A stretch of DNA of 64,000 bases from Streptomyces fulvoviolaceus (GTDB lineage: Bacteria > Actinomycetota > Actinomycetes > Streptomycetales > Streptomycetaceae). This document shows, piece after piece, positions 8,470 through 18,171 of this stretch. How positions within the stretch are numbered: the first letter of the stretch is position 1; every line of letters starts with the position of its first letter. Under the pieces are notes generated by a model. It saw only the letters and a program-made list of their open reading frames with translations. It made no database searches and was not told where the DNA came from. Position numbers and translations under genes: made by a program. The stretch is taken from the NCBI RefSeq assembly GCF_000718165.1, contig NZ_JOEY01000020.1, positions 96,861-160,860 on the forward strand, in the 5' to 3' direction.

Positions 8470-9812
8470 AGGGAATATCCGATCTCCTTTCCCTGCCCGA
8501 CGCCCGTGCCGAGCGTATGACGGGCGCGGCGGACGACTTCGGTCACATCGTCGGCTCCCGGCCCCTGGGCGTCCTCGCGGCGCACTCCGCCGACGCGATC
8601 CGGGAACTGGTGGCCTTCGCCGGTCCGCGCGGACTCCCGGTCTCCGCGCGCGGCGGCGGACACGCGCTGTACGGCCAGGGGCAGGCGCACGGCGGATACG
8701 TCGTCGACACGGGTCGGCTGAACGAGGTGCGCTGTGAGCCGGGCGACCGGACGCTGAGCGCCGGGGCGGGCGCGACGTGGAGCGATGTCGTGGGGACCGC
8801 CCTGGCCGAGGGGCTCGCGCCGCCGGTGATCCCCGACCATCTCGGCACCAGCCTCGGCGGGGTGCTGAGCACCGGAGGCTTCGGCGCGACCAGTCACCGG
8901 CACGGCCTGGTCGCGGACTGGGTACGGGAGTTGGACGTCGTCACGGGTGCCGGCGAGCTGCTGACCTGCTCGCGGCAGCGGCATCCCGACCTGTTCGACG
9001 CCGTTCTCGCCGGTCTCGGCCAGTGCGCGCTGATCGTCCGGGCCACCCTCCAGCTGCTCCCCGCCCCCGCACACGTCCGGCGCTTCCGCCTGTACCACGC
9101 CGCGCCGGAGAGCTACCTCACCGACCAGCGGCGGCTCTGCCGTGACGGCCGTTTCAGCCACGTCTGCGGACAGGTCCGGCCCTCGGTCGGCGGCACCTGG
9201 ACCTGCATGATCGAGGCGGTCGCCCCGCACACACCCGAACTGCCCGTCGACGACGACCTGTTGATCGGGAACCTGGGCCACGACCGCGACACCGTGGAGA
9301 TCGAGGATCTCTCCTACGAGGAGTACCTGCACCGTCCGGACCGCGACGAGCGCCTCCTGCGCGCCACGGGCGAGTGGCAGCGCCCGCACCCGTGGCTGTC
9401 GCTGCTGCTCCCGGAGGACGCCGCCGCCTCCTTCGTGCCGGCCGTGCTGGCCGACCCGGACCAACAGGGGCTGCGCACCTGCGGTGTGGTCCAGCTCCGC
9501 CCGCTGACGGGCCGTACGCTCCGGGCCCCGCTGCTGCGCAGGCCCCCGGACGAGCGCCTGTGCCTGCTCACCCTGATGCGGACGGCCCCGCCCACGGACC
9601 CGGCCGCAGTACGGCGGCTGGTCTCCGCCAACCGCACGGTCTACGAACGGGCCAGGGCCGTCGGCGGAGTCCTGCACCCGGTCAGCGCGCTCCCGATGAC
9701 CCCGTCGGACTGGCACGGCCACTTCGGCCCGGCCTGGCAGGATCTCGCCCACGCCAAGGACCGCCACGACCCGTACCGGATCCTCACCCGGGGGTACGGA
9801 CTGTGGCCGTAA
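8466..9812 (+). CDS. Cytokinin oxidase/dehydrogenase-like FAD enzyme (FasE-like)
   Basis: 448 residues from the ATG at 8466, which overlaps the preceding stop (ATGA). A GTG 15 bases upstream is less likely. The VAO-type FAD fold is visible. GGGHALYGQ matches the plant CKX GHS-x-x-GQ site, so His66 could hold FAD covalently, although the Ser is Ala here. [20 protein letters not shown] contains Asp124 at the position of the CKX catalytic Asp. [15 protein letters not shown] and the LSLLLP segment are further CKX-like stretches. Such enzymes remove the isoprenoid side chain of cytokinins. Its place between ipt and LOG supports the call. Confidence 0.85.
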   Translation: MKGISDLLSLPDARAERMTGAADDFGHIVGSRPLGVLAAHSADAIRELVAFAGPRGLPVSARGGGHALYGQGQAHGGYVVDTGRLNEVRCEPGDRTLSAGAGATWSDVVGTALAEGLAPPVIPDHLGTSLGGVLSTGGFGATSHRHGLVADWVRELDVVTGAGELLTCSRQRHPDLFDAVLAGLGQCALIVRATLQLLPAPAHVRRFRLYHAAPESYLTDQRRLCRDGRFSHVCGQVRPSVGGTWTCMIEAVAPHTPELPVDDDLLIGNLGHDRDTVEIEDLSYEEYLHRPDRDERLLRATGEWQRPHPWLSLLLPEDAAASFVPAVLADPDQQGLRTCGVVQLRPLTGRTLRAPLLRRPPDERLCLLTLMRTAPPTDPAAVRRLVSANRTVYERARAVGGVLHPVSALPMTPSDWHGHFGPAWQDLAHAKDRHDPYRILTRGYGLWP

Positions 9813-11326
9813 ACGCCGTGACCACCGTGACCGTGTTCTGCGGCGCCTCCCCGGGCCGTCGCCCCGACCATCTGCGGAACGCCGAGGAGCTCGGCCGCGC
9901 GCTCGCGGAGGCCGGCCTGGGAGTGGTCTACGGCGGCGCCCGCACCGGGCTCATGGGCGCGCTCGCGGACGCGGCCCTGGGCGCCGGAGGGACGGTGACC
10001 GGCGTGGTGCCGCGCCGCATGCTGCCGTACGAGCTCACGCACACCGGGCTGACCCGGCTGGACGTGGTCGGGGACCTGCATCAACGCAAGGCCCGGATGG
10101 GCGAGTTGGGCGACGCGTTCGTGGCGCTGCCGGGCGGGCTGGGCACCGTGGAGGAGCTGATCGAGGTGCTGTCGTGGGCGCAGTTGCGGATCCATGACAA
10201 GCCGTGTCTGCTGCTGGATCCGTCCGGTTTCTACGAGCCGCTGCTGTCCTTCCTGGAGCACGCGCAGGACGAGGGGTTCCTGCATCCCGGCGACTTGGAG
10301 CGGATCGTGGTGTGCCGCTCGGCCCGGGATGTGGTCGACCGTCTGGCGGCTCCCGTGAAGACCAGCACGGTCCCGGTGCCGCTCCCCCGGGCCCGGACCG
10401 CGTTCCTGTTCTCCGCGGCCGGTTCGCAGCAGCCGGGCATGGGCCGTGAACTCCACGCCGCGTTCCCGGTGTTCGCGGCGGCTCTCGACGAGGCCTGCGC
10501 ACTCCTCGACCCGTACCTCGAACTGCCGCTCCGGGACGTGATGTTCGCACCTGCCGGCACGTCCACCTCCGCGCTCCTCGACCGCATCGCGTTCGGTGCT
10601 CCGGCGATCTTCGCTCTGCAGGTCGCGCAGTACCGGCTCCTGGAGAGCCAGGGGCTCGAACCGGACGTGCTGTTCGGGTACTCGGCCGGACACCTGGCCG
10701 CCGCCCACGCGGCGGGCGTCTTCTCGCTGCCGGACGCCTGCCGTGCGATGGGCACGCTGTCGCGGCTGATGGCCGGGCTGCCGGAGGGTGGCCGGATGGC
10801 GGCCGTCGAGGCGTCCCCGGGCGAACTGCGCCTGGGGCGGGGCGTGGTGGTCGCCGCGGTCAACGGACCGCGGTCCGTGGTCGTGTCGGGCGACGCCGAG
10901 GCGGTGGCCGAGGTGTGCGAGGAGTGGGCGACGCGCGGGCGCCGCACGCAGGTGCTGCGCGCCGACGTCGCGCCGCACTCCCCACGCTTCGACCCCCTGC
11001 TGGACGAGTACCGCCGCACCCTGCTCACCATGGACCTGCGCGCTCCGCGCCGCCCGTTGCTCTCCGACACCGCCGCCGAGCCGGTCACGGCGGAGCAGGC
11101 CACCGCACCCGACTTCTGGGTGCGCACGGTCCGCGAACCCGTCCGTTTCGCGGACGCGGTCGGCCGTATGCACCACGACGGCGTGACCGCCTACGTGGAA
11201 CTGGGGCCGGGCGAGGTGCTGGCGGGCATGCTCGGCGCCTGCCTGCCCCCGGGCGGTGCCCGGCCGCTCGTGCTGTCCGTCGCCCGTAACTGGCAGGCAC
11301 CGCGGGAGGACGCCGACGTAGCCTGA
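9803..11326 (+). CDS. LOG cytokinin phosphoribohydrolase fused to an acyltransferase domain
   Basis: 507 residues from a GTG at 9803 that overlaps the previous gene by 10 bases; a second GTG at 9818 is possible. Residues of about 6-185 form a complete LOG (TIGR00730) domain: [12 protein letters not shown], the HQRK segment (93-97) and the PGGLGTVEE motif (110-118), which release cytokinin bases from their riboside monophosphates. Residues of about 199-495 form a complete malonyl-transferase-like acyltransferase: GSQQPGMG (207-214), nucleophile Ser294 in GYSAGH, and His392 in [10 protein letters not shown]. The usual GHSxG is GYSAG, and the HAFH/YASH specificity motif reads VAPH. No acyl carrier protein or ketosynthase is nearby, so the acyl acceptor is unknown. 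Confidence 0.88.
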   Translation: MAVNAVTTVTVFCGASPGRRPDHLRNAEELGRALAEAGLGVVYGGARTGLMGALADAALGAGGTVTGVVPRRMLPYELTHTGLTRLDVVGDLHQRKARMGELGDAFVALPGGLGTVEELIEVLSWAQLRIHDKPCLLLDPSGFYEPLLSFLEHAQDEGFLHPGDLERIVVCRSARDVVDRLAAPVKTSTVPVPLPRARTAFLFSAAGSQQPGMGRELHAAFPVFAAALDEACALLDPYLELPLRDVMFAPAGTSTSALLDRIAFGAPAIFALQVAQYRLLESQGLEPDVLFGYSAGHLAAAHAAGVFSLPDACRAMGTLSRLMAGLPEGGRMAAVEASPGELRLGRGVVVAAVNGPRSVVVSGDAEAVAEVCEEWATRGRRTQVLRADVAPHSPRFDPLLDEYRRTLLTMDLRAPRRPLLSDTAAEPVTAEQATAPDFWVRTVREPVRFADAVGRMHHDGVTAYVELGPGEVLAGMLGACLPPGGARPLVLSVARNWQAPREDADVA

Positions 11327-11358
11327 ACGCGCCGCACCCGCAGGCCCGAAGGAGCGCC

Positions 11359-13113
11359 GTGAGCATCACCAAGTCGGAAACCGGTCCGCCCGCGTGGCGG
11401 CTGCTCCTCGGATACGTACGGCCGCACCGGTGGGCCCTGCTGGCGGGCGCCCTCCTCTCGCTCGTCACCGGGGCCACCGGGCTGCTGCTGCCGCTGGTGG
11501 CACGGGAGTTGATCGACGATCTCTCGCACGACCGCACCATCACCGGTGCGCTGGTGCTCATGTCGGGGCTGGTGGTCGCCAACGCGGCGGTGGGCGCGCT
11601 GGGTTCGTACGTGCTGCGGCGCACCGCGGAGTCGGTGGTGCTCGGTGCGCGGCGGGCCCTGTCGTCGTATCTGCTGCGGCTGCGTATCACGGCCGTGGAC
11701 CGCAGCGAGCCGGGCGATCTGATGGCCCGCATCACCTCGGACACCACCCTGCTGCGCGAGGTGACCACCGACTCGCTCGTAGGCCTCGGCACCGGCGGCC
11801 TCACACTGGTCGCGACGGTGGCCATGATGGGTCTGGTCGATCCGGTGCTGCTGGGCGTCACGCTGGCGGTGATCCTGGCCGCGGGCACGATCCTCGGCGT
11901 GATCGTGCCCCGCATCAACCGGGCCAGCCGGCAGGCGCAGGACGCGGTCGGCGTGATGGGTGCCTCGCTGGAGCGGATCCTCGGCGCGCTGCGCACGGTG
12001 AAGGCGTCCGGCGCCGAGCACCGGGAGGAGCGCACGCTGCACGCGGCCGCCGAGGAGTCGTGGCGGCAGAGCGTGCGGGCCGCCAAGTGGTCGGCGGCGG
12101 CGGGCAACACGGCGGGGCTGGCGATGCAGATCGCGTTCATCACGGTGCTCGCGGTGGGCGGGGCACGGGTCGCGACCGATGCCATCGACGTGGGCACGCT
12201 GGTCGCGTTCCTGCTGTACGTCTTCTACCTCATGTCGCCGATCCAGCAGGTCGTGGGCGCGATCACCCAGTACCAGACGGGTGCCGCGGCCCTCGCCCGT
12301 ATCCAGGAGGCGCTGAGCCTGCCCGCCGAACCGGCCTCCCTGCCCTCGCCGTTGCCCGCCCCCTCGGCGGAACCCGCCGCCCTGGCCTTCGACGACGTGC
12401 GCTTCCGGTACGCCGACGATCTGCCGTACGTCCACCACGGGGTGACGTTCGCCGTACCCGCCCAGGGCATGACGGCGTTCGTCGGCCCGTCCGGCGCGGG
12501 CAAGACCACCGTCTTCTCGCTCATCGAGCGGTTCTACGACCCCGAGTCCGGGACCGTCACGCTGGACGGCCGGGACCTCGCGGACTGGGAGCTGTCCCAG
12601 CTCCGTTCCGCGATCGGCTATGTGGAGCAGGACGCGCCCGTCCTGTCGGGTTCGCTGCGGGACAACCTGCTGCTGGGCAACCCGGACGCGGACGACGACG
12701 CCCTCACGCGTGTGCTGAAGACGACCCGGCTCGACGGCATGATCGCCCGCCTGCCCAAGGGCCTGGACACGCTGGTGGGGCACCGCGGTACCAGGCTGTC
12801 GGGCGGCGAACGCCAGCGCGTGGCCATCGCCCGTGCCCTGTTGCGCCGTCCCCGCCTGCTGCTCCTGGACGAGGCCACCTCGCAGCTGGACGCGGTGAAC
12901 GAGGCGGCGCTGCGCGACACCGTGGCCGACGTCTCCCGTACGACCACGGTTCTGGTCGTCGCGCACCGGCTGTCCACGGTGACGATGGCCGACCGGATCG
13001 TCGTGATGGACGCGGGCCGGGTCCGCGCGGTGGGAACCCATCGCGAACTGGTGGCCGCCGATCCGCTGTACGCGGAGCTGGCGGCGACGCAGTTCCTCGC
13101 GACGGCCGGCTAG
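11359..13113 (+). CDS. ABC exporter, fused permease and ATPase
   Basis: 584 residues. An N-terminal six-helix transmembrane domain (about 20-310) is followed by an ATPase with Walker [10 protein letters not shown], signature LSGGERQR, Walker B LLLLDEAT and the H-loop AHRLST. The GTG start has GAAGGAG upstream. It begins 32 bases after the LOG-acyltransferase gene, so it could belong to the cytokinin operon; it could equally serve the siderophore region beyond. It overlaps the convergent FhuF-like gene by 4 bases. Substrate not determinable. Confidence 0.85.
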   Translation: MSITKSETGPPAWRLLLGYVRPHRWALLAGALLSLVTGATGLLLPLVARELIDDLSHDRTITGALVLMSGLVVANAAVGALGSYVLRRTAESVVLGARRALSSYLLRLRITAVDRSEPGDLMARITSDTTLLREVTTDSLVGLGTGGLTLVATVAMMGLVDPVLLGVTLAVILAAGTILGVIVPRINRASRQAQDAVGVMGASLERILGALRTVKASGAEHREERTLHAAAEESWRQSVRAAKWSAAAGNTAGLAMQIAFITVLAVGGARVATDAIDVGTLVAFLLYVFYLMSPIQQVVGAITQYQTGAAALARIQEALSLPAEPASLPSPLPAPSAEPAALAFDDVRFRYADDLPYVHHGVTFAVPAQGMTAFVGPSGAGKTTVFSLIERFYDPESGTVTLDGRDLADWELSQLRSAIGYVEQDAPVLSGSLRDNLLLGNPDADDDALTRVLKTTRLDGMIARLPKGLDTLVGHRGTRLSGGERQRVAIARALLRRPRLLLLDEATSQLDAVNEAALRDTVADVSRTTTVLVVAHRLSTVTMADRIVVMDAGRVRAVGTHRELVAADPLYAELAATQFLATAG

Positions 13114-13946
13114 TTCTCCAGTCGGCGCAGCCGTGCGGCGTCGGACGTACGGGGGCAGGTCCCGCATGCCTCGGCCGGACGGATCGCGTAGAACATGCAG
13201 CATCCGGTGCGGGTCCGGGTCGCGTGCCGTCGGCCGTCCTCCCCCACCAGGTACCGGAAGCCGGCGCCGTCCGGGTACGGGGGCACACCGATCGGGAGCA
13301 CTTCGGTGGCGGCGCGGACGGCCGCGCCCTCCTGGCCGAGCATCCGGCCGAGATACCAGATGCCGGAGACGAGATCGTCCGCGACCATGCCCCACAGGGC
13401 CCGCGCCCGGCGTCGTGCGACGGGACCGATCACGGCCAGCAGCGGGCGCATGTGGTCGGCGACCGCCATGCGCAACTGTGCCCTCAGCAGCTCCTCCTGA
13501 GGGAGCATCAGCACTCCGGGAAGGCCGGCGACGGGATCGCCGGCCAGACAGGCGAGCTCGGTGCCGGGTGTGAGCGCGTACGCACCTGTGGCGAGATCGA
13601 GCCGAAGGTCCTCGGGACGGATCCGGGGCACCCGCCGTTCCAGGTACCAGGCACCGCCCATCAGTACGCCGACGGTCCAGGCGTAGTCGTGCAGGGCGCG
13701 CGAGGCTGCGACGTCCCGGCGGACGCGCACACCGTAGCGATTGTGAATTCGGGTCGCCTCGGCGTCGACGAAGGCATCGAGCAGGTCCTGGTCCGCCATC
13801 AGATCGGCGGCTGTCACGCCCGCTTGAACCGTCCCGTCCACCACGCGCACGGTCAAGGCCTCGCAGACGTCGGCCAGCCGCCGGTACACCTCCCCGAGGG
13901 CGTGCGTGACCGCATTGTCCGGCTGAGTCTTCAGAACCACGGACAT
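13110..13946 (-). CDS. FhuF-like 2Fe-2S siderophore-iron reductase
   Basis: 278 residues from the ATG at 13946, preferred over the GTG at 13952 because AGGAG lies 5 bases upstream of the ATG. The C-terminal [16 protein letters not shown] segment has the C-C-x10-C-x2-C pattern that binds the 2Fe-2S cluster in FhuF-type ferric reductases. These release iron from siderophores in the cytoplasm. An iron box lies about 36 bases upstream of the start. The gene is divergent from the siderophore permease operon, consistent with shared iron control. Confidence 0.87.
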   Translation of the reverse strand: MSVVLKTQPDNAVTHALGEVYRRLADVCEALTVRVVDGTVQAGVTAADLMADQDLLDAFVDAEATRIHNRYGVRVRRDVAASRALHDYAWTVGVLMGGAWYLERRVPRIRPEDLRLDLATGAYALTPGTELACLAGDPVAGLPGVLMLPQEELLRAQLRMAVADHMRPLLAVIGPVARRRARALWGMVADDLVSGIWYLGRMLGQEGAAVRAATEVLPIGVPPYPDGAGFRYLVGEDGRRHATRTRTGCCMFYAIRPAEACGTCPRTSDAARLRRLEN

Positions 13947-13981
13947 CGGCACTCCTGCACAAGGAATTCATAGAGAATTGG

Positions 13982-14000
13982 ATAGGTAAGGCTCACCTTA
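13982..14000. promoter_or_regulatory. IdeR/DmdR-type iron box, reductase side
   Basis: The 19 bases from 13982 agree with the actinobacterial iron-box consensus TTAGGTTAGGCTAACCTAA at 15 positions (centre AAGGCTCACCTTA). It lies closer to the FhuF-like gene, where an iron-loaded DmdR repressor would block transcription. Confidence 0.8.
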
Positions 14001-14069
14001 CCCCTAAGATCAACGTGCGGGCGATCAAGGGAGTTCCATGTCAAGGCGCTCGCACAGGCAGTTGAAATG

Positions 14070-14088
14070 TAAAGCAAGGCTAACCTAA
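14070..14088. promoter_or_regulatory. IdeR/DmdR-type iron box, permease side
   Basis: The 19 bases from 14070 agree with the iron-box consensus at 15 positions, with a perfect right half (AAGGCTAACCTAA). It ends 11 bases before the GTG of the first permease gene, so the transcription start is probably at or next to that codon. Confidence 0.85.
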
Positions 14089-14099
14089 GCTCACACCTC

Positions 14100-15128
14100 G
14101 TGACCGCGACCCAACGGGGCGCACCCACCACAGGTGTGCCCTTTCGTGCCTTCAGGCACATAACCCTCTTCCTCGTCGGCCTCGGAGCCCTGACCCTCTG
14201 CACCGCACTGAGCCTCGCCCTCGGCGCCCGTTCCGTGCCCCTGTCCACGGTGACGGACGCCCTCTTCGGCGACGCCCACGGACGGGACGCGCTCGTGGTG
14301 ACCGGCCTGCGCCTGCCGCGCACGGTCATCGGCCTCGCGGTCGGCGCGGCGCTCGGCGTGGCGGGAGCCGTTGCGCAGGCAATCACCCGCAACCCGCTCG
14401 CGTCGCCGACCACGCTCGGCATCAACGCGGGCGCCGGTTTCGCGGTGGTCGTCGCGATCTTCGCGCTGAAGCTCAACGACCCTGTCGAGTACGTGTGGTT
14501 CGCGTTCGCCGGTGCGGCCGGTGCCGCCCTGTTCGCCCAGGCGCTGGCCCGCCGGGCCGGGGACATCGATCCCGTACGGCTCGCGCTCGGCGGCACCGTG
14601 CTCCAACTCGTGCTGCTGTCCTGGACGTCGGCGGTGATGCTGATGAACCAGCGCACGCTCGACGAGGCCCGCTTCTGGCTCGCCGGATCGCTGTCCGGGC
14701 GGCCCCTCGACGTGCTGTGGCCGGTGCTGCCGACCCTGATGCTCGGCCTGGTGATCGCACTGGCCGTCTCCCCCGCACTCAACGCCCTTGCCCTGGGCGA
14801 CGATTCGGCTCAGGCGCTCGGGGTTCCCGTCACCCGGATCCGCCTCGCGGGCGGCATCGCGGTCGTGCTGCTCGCCGGATCGGCGGTCGCCGTGGCCGGG
14901 CCGGTCGCCTTCATCGGCCTCGCCGCGCCCCATCTCGTACGGCCCCTGCTCGGCGGCGACCACCGGCTGCTGGTGCCCGGCTGTCTGATCGCCGGCCCGC
15001 TGCTGCTCCTGTCGGCCGACGTGCTCGGCCGGCTGGTGATCCGCCCCTCGGAGCTGGAGGTCGGCATCGTGACCGCGTTCCTGGGTGCGCCTCTGCTGGC
15101 GCTGCTCGCCCGGAAGGTGGCCCGATGA
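14100..15128 (+). CDS. FecCD-family siderophore ABC permease 1
   Basis: 342 residues, mostly transmembrane helices, with FecCD hallmarks: RLPRTVIGLAVGAALGVAGAVAQAITRNPLASPTTLGINAGAGFAV-like segment near residues 77-125 and GPVAFIGLAAPHLVRPLLGGDHR near 265. It starts at a GTG with no Shine-Dalgarno sequence only 11 bases after an iron box, so a leaderless transcript is likely. An internal GTG at 14136 is a weaker alternative. It overlaps the next gene by ATGA. Confidence 0.9.
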   Translation: MTATQRGAPTTGVPFRAFRHITLFLVGLGALTLCTALSLALGARSVPLSTVTDALFGDAHGRDALVVTGLRLPRTVIGLAVGAALGVAGAVAQAITRNPLASPTTLGINAGAGFAVVVAIFALKLNDPVEYVWFAFAGAAGAALFAQALARRAGDIDPVRLALGGTVLQLVLLSWTSAVMLMNQRTLDEARFWLAGSLSGRPLDVLWPVLPTLMLGLVIALAVSPALNALALGDDSAQALGVPVTRIRLAGGIAVVLLAGSAVAVAGPVAFIGLAAPHLVRPLLGGDHRLLVPGCLIAGPLLLLSADVLGRLVIRPSELEVGIVTAFLGAPLLALLARKVAR

Positions 15129-16165
15129 CGAGCGTCGTTCGCAAGGGGGCCACTTCGCGTGCTCGCCTCCGTCGCCGTGTCCTGGCGTTCACCGCCACCG
15201 GTGCCGCTGCTCTGTTCGTCCTGCTCACCGTGTCCCTGACGACGGGTGAGATGAGCATCCCCGCAACCACCGCTCTGCGCGCCCTCGTCGGGCTCGGGGA
15301 CCCGGGTGATGTGCTGGTGGTGCAGCAGTTCCGGGCGCCCCGGTCCGTGGCGGCGATCGTCGCCGGTGCGGGGCTGGGGGCGGCGGGATGCGTGCTGCAG
15401 CGGCTGTTCCGCAATCCCCTGGCGTCTCCCGATGTCATGGGCGTGACCGGCGGTGCCTCGCTGGGTGCGGTCGCGCTGATCGCCGCCGGTGCCTCGCAGA
15501 CCCTGATCCCCTTGGGTGCGCTGGGTGGCGGTCTGCTCGCGGCACTGCTGTTGGGCGTGTTCGCCTGGCGCTCCGGGCTCGCCGTCACCCGGCTGGTCCT
15601 CACCGGCCTCGCCGTCCAGGCGGGCCTCGCCGCCGCCGTGAACCTCATGATCGTGCGCTTCCCCGCCGAACTCGCGGGCTCCGCGCTGCAGTGGACCACC
15701 GGCTCGGTCTACGGCCGTACATGGCCGGAGGTGTGGGGAGCGGCCGGTGCCATGGTGCTCGCGCTCACCGCCGCGCTCGTCCTGCACCGTCGGCTCGCCG
15801 TGCTGGACCTCGGGGACGACTCGGCGGGCGCCCTCGGCCTCAACACGTCCACGGCACGGCTCCAACTCATGGTCATCGCCGTCGTGTTGGCATCGCTGGC
15901 CGCCGCGCTCGCCGGTCCGGTGACGTTCGTGGCACTCGCCGTGCCGCACATCGTGCGGTTCGTGACAGGGCCGCCGACCGCCGCGTCCCTGGCGCTGGCC
16001 TCGCTCACCGGGGCGGTGCTGCTGCTCGCCTCCGACCTGGTGGTGCAGCACCTGCTGCCGATCGAGGGCCTGCCGGTCGGCGCGGTCACCGCCACGCTCG
16101 GCGCGCCCTGGCTGCTGGTGCTGATGTTCCGCCAGAGCTCGCCCGTCCAGAGGAGTCACGCATGA
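15125..16165 (+). CDS. FecCD-family siderophore ABC permease 2
   Basis: 346 residues from the ATG at 15125 inside the preceding stop (ATGA). It is a second FecCD permease: RAPRSVAAIVAGAGLGAAGCVLQ, RNPLASPDVMGVTGGAS, and GPVTFVALAVPHIVRF are visible. Two different permeases normally make the heterodimeric channel for one ferric-siderophore. The following ATPase gene again overlaps by ATGA. Confidence 0.9.
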   Translation: MTSVVRKGATSRARLRRRVLAFTATGAAALFVLLTVSLTTGEMSIPATTALRALVGLGDPGDVLVVQQFRAPRSVAAIVAGAGLGAAGCVLQRLFRNPLASPDVMGVTGGASLGAVALIAAGASQTLIPLGALGGGLLAALLLGVFAWRSGLAVTRLVLTGLAVQAGLAAAVNLMIVRFPAELAGSALQWTTGSVYGRTWPEVWGAAGAMVLALTAALVLHRRLAVLDLGDDSAGALGLNTSTARLQLMVIAVVLASLAAALAGPVTFVALAVPHIVRFVTGPPTAASLALASLTGAVLLLASDLVVQHLLPIEGLPVGAVTATLGAPWLLVLMFRQSSPVQRSHA

Positions 16166-17025
16166 CCGGCGCACCGGAGCCCCGTATGACCGGCGAACAG
16201 GAGTCACCGATGGCCGCCGCCAACCAGCTCTCCACGCAGGCCCTCGATCTGCGCTACGGCGACCGGCTCGTCGTCAGCGGACTGGACCTCACGCTGCCCG
16301 GCGGCGCGGTCACCGCGATCGTCGGCCCCAACGCCTGTGGCAAATCAACCCTGTTGCGCGGTCTGAGCCGCCTGCTCGCCCCGGCCGCCGGCAGCGTCAC
16401 GCTCGACGGCGCCGACATCCACCGTATGCCCGCCCGCGCGCTGGCCCTGCGGATGGGGCTGCTGCCCCAGCAGCCGGTCACCCCGGAGGCGATCACCGTC
16501 GAGGCGCTCGTACGGCTGGGCCGCTACCCGCACCAGCGGCTGCTGAGCCCCTGGTCGGCCACCGACCAGAAGGCCGTCGACGAGGCCCTGGGACGCACCG
16601 GGACCGCGGTGCTGCGCGACCACCCGGTCGACCAGCTCTCCGGTGGGCAGCGCCAACGCGCCTGGATCGCACTGGCGTTGGCGCAGGACACCGAACTGCT
16701 CCTGCTCGACGAGCCGACCACGTTCCTGGACCTGCGACACCAGCTCGACGTTCTCGACCTGGTGGCCGCCCTGCACGCCGAGGCGGGCCGCACCGTGGTG
16801 ATGGTGCTGCACGACCTCGGACAGGCCGCCCGTTACGCGGACCACATGGTGGTCCTCAAGGACGGCCGCCTGGCCGCCGCGGGCACCCCGGCCGACATCC
16901 TCGACGCGGACCTGGTCAGATCCGTGTTCGACGTGGACTGCCGGGTGATTCCCGACCCGGAGACCGGCACCCCGCTGGTCATCCCGAAGGGCAGCGCGAT
17001 GCGGCACTCCGCCGCGTCCGCCTGA
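16162..17025 (+). CDS. Ferric-siderophore ABC transporter ATPase (FecE/FepC-like)
   Basis: 287 residues. Walker A is GPNACGKST, the signature LSGGQRQRAWIA, Walker B LLLLDEPT, and the H-loop VLHDLGQAARYAD. The ATG at 16162 overlaps the permease stop and has AGGAG 6 bases upstream. An in-frame ATG at 16210 has a near-copy of the same ribosome-binding region (AGGAGTCACCGATG versus AGGAGTCACGCATG), so two starts are plausible. Confidence 0.92.
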   Translation: MTGAPEPRMTGEQESPMAAANQLSTQALDLRYGDRLVVSGLDLTLPGGAVTAIVGPNACGKSTLLRGLSRLLAPAAGSVTLDGADIHRMPARALALRMGLLPQQPVTPEAITVEALVRLGRYPHQRLLSPWSATDQKAVDEALGRTGTAVLRDHPVDQLSGGQRQRAWIALALAQDTELLLLDEPTTFLDLRHQLDVLDLVAALHAEAGRTVVMVLHDLGQAARYADHMVVLKDGRLAAAGTPADILDADLVRSVFDVDCRVIPDPETGTPLVIPKGSAMRHSAASA

Positions 17026-17063
17026 CCGTCCCTGCACAACCCGCACAGAAAGACCGACCCCCC

Positions 17064-18086
17064 ATGTTCCAGCGCTCTCCCCTGCGTGGATTCGGCCGGC
17101 TTCTCGCCGTGCTGCTCTCCGTCCTGCTCGGTACGGCCGCCCTGGCCGCCTGTGGCAGCGACAACTCCTCCGACGAGGCCGACACGGCGAAGGCGAGCGG
17201 CGTCTCGTCGACCGCCTTCCCGCGCACCCTCAAGACCGTGATGGGCGACGTGAAGATCCCGTCCCAGCCGAAGCGGGTCGTCGTGCTCGACACCGGCGAG
17301 CTGGACGACGTCACCCTGCTCGGCATCGACCCGGTCGGCGCGGTCGCCCCGCACTTCAAGACCGAGGGCGGCTTCCCGACGTACCTGAAGGGCGAGTTGG
17401 ACGGGACGGCGGACGTCGGCCCCCTCCTGGAGCCCAACCTGGAGAAGATCGCCTCGCTCAGGCCCGACCTGATCCTGTCGTCCAAGGTCCGGCACGAGGC
17501 GGTCTACGACAAGCTCAGCGCGATCGCCCCGACCGTCTTCACCGAGACCACCGGCGGTGTCTGGAAGGAGAACCTGAAGGTCCACGCCCAGGCGCTCGGC
17601 CTGGAGAAGGAGGCCGCGGCCAAGCTCAAGGAGTACGAGACGCAGGCCAAGGCGCTGGGTGCGGCGATCAAGAAGAAGGACGGCGGCACGATGCCGACGG
17701 CGTCCGTGGTCCGCTTCATCGCCGGTCCGACCCGTCTCTACCAGTCCAACTCCTACAGCGGTGTCGTCCTGAACGACATCGGCTTCAAGCGGCCCTCGTC
17801 GCAGGTCTCCGACGACCCCGAGGTCACGATGAAGGACGTCAGCCCCGAGCAGATCGACCAGGCCGACGCCGACCTCATCTTCGTCACCAGCGCCGACGCC
17901 GAGGACAAGACCCAGAAGAAGCAGGTCACCTCCAACCCGGTGTGGAAGTCCCTCACGGCCGTGAAGGACGGCAAGGTCTTCGAGGTCCCGGACGAGACGT
18001 GGATGTCCGGCATCGGCGTCCAGGCCGCGGAGCAGATGCTCGCGGACGTGGCGAAGGCCACCGGTGTGGAGCTCCCCGCGAAGTAA
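17064..18086 (+). CDS. Siderophore-binding lipoprotein of the ABC importer
   Basis: 340 residues. The lipoprotein signal peptide ends in a lipobox LAAC at about residue 29, followed by an acidic Ser/Asp-rich tether. The rest matches the FecB/FepB periplasmic-binding fold (RVVVLDTGELDDVTLLGIDPVG, SLRPDLILSS, GVVLNDIGFKRP). It completes the importer with the two permeases and the ATPase. A strong hairpin 14 bases downstream ends or attenuates the uptake part of the operon. Confidence 0.92.
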   Translation: MFQRSPLRGFGRLLAVLLSVLLGTAALAACGSDNSSDEADTAKASGVSSTAFPRTLKTVMGDVKIPSQPKRVVVLDTGELDDVTLLGIDPVGAVAPHFKTEGGFPTYLKGELDGTADVGPLLEPNLEKIASLRPDLILSSKVRHEAVYDKLSAIAPTVFTETTGGVWKENLKVHAQALGLEKEAAAKLKEYETQAKALGAAIKKKDGGTMPTASVVRFIAGPTRLYQSNSYSGVVLNDIGFKRPSSQVSDDPEVTMKDVSPEQIDQADADLIFVTSADAEDKTQKKQVTSNPVWKSLTAVKDGKVFEVPDETWMSGIGVQAAEQMLADVAKATGVELPAK

Positions 18087-18100
18087 CTCCCGCTGATTTC

Positions 18101-18135
18101 GGGGCGGGCCGCGACCACCAGCCGCGGCCCGCCCC
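18101..18135 (+). terminator. Hairpin terminator or attenuator between uptake and biosynthesis genes
   Basis: A perfect 13-bp GC-only stem (18101-18113 with 18123-18135) with a 9-base loop lies 14 bases after the binding-protein stop. Only 86 bases separate that stop from the ATP-grasp gene, and I see no iron box there. The siderophore genes may therefore depend on read-through past this hairpin. Confidence 0.7.
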
Positions 18136-18171
18136 AACCCCCCACCCGCTAGCGGAAGTTGTCTCTCAGCC

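Noticed and set aside
11191..13971. 926-codon minus-strand frame
   Set aside because: Antisense to the ABC exporter and overlapping the real FhuF-like gene in another frame.
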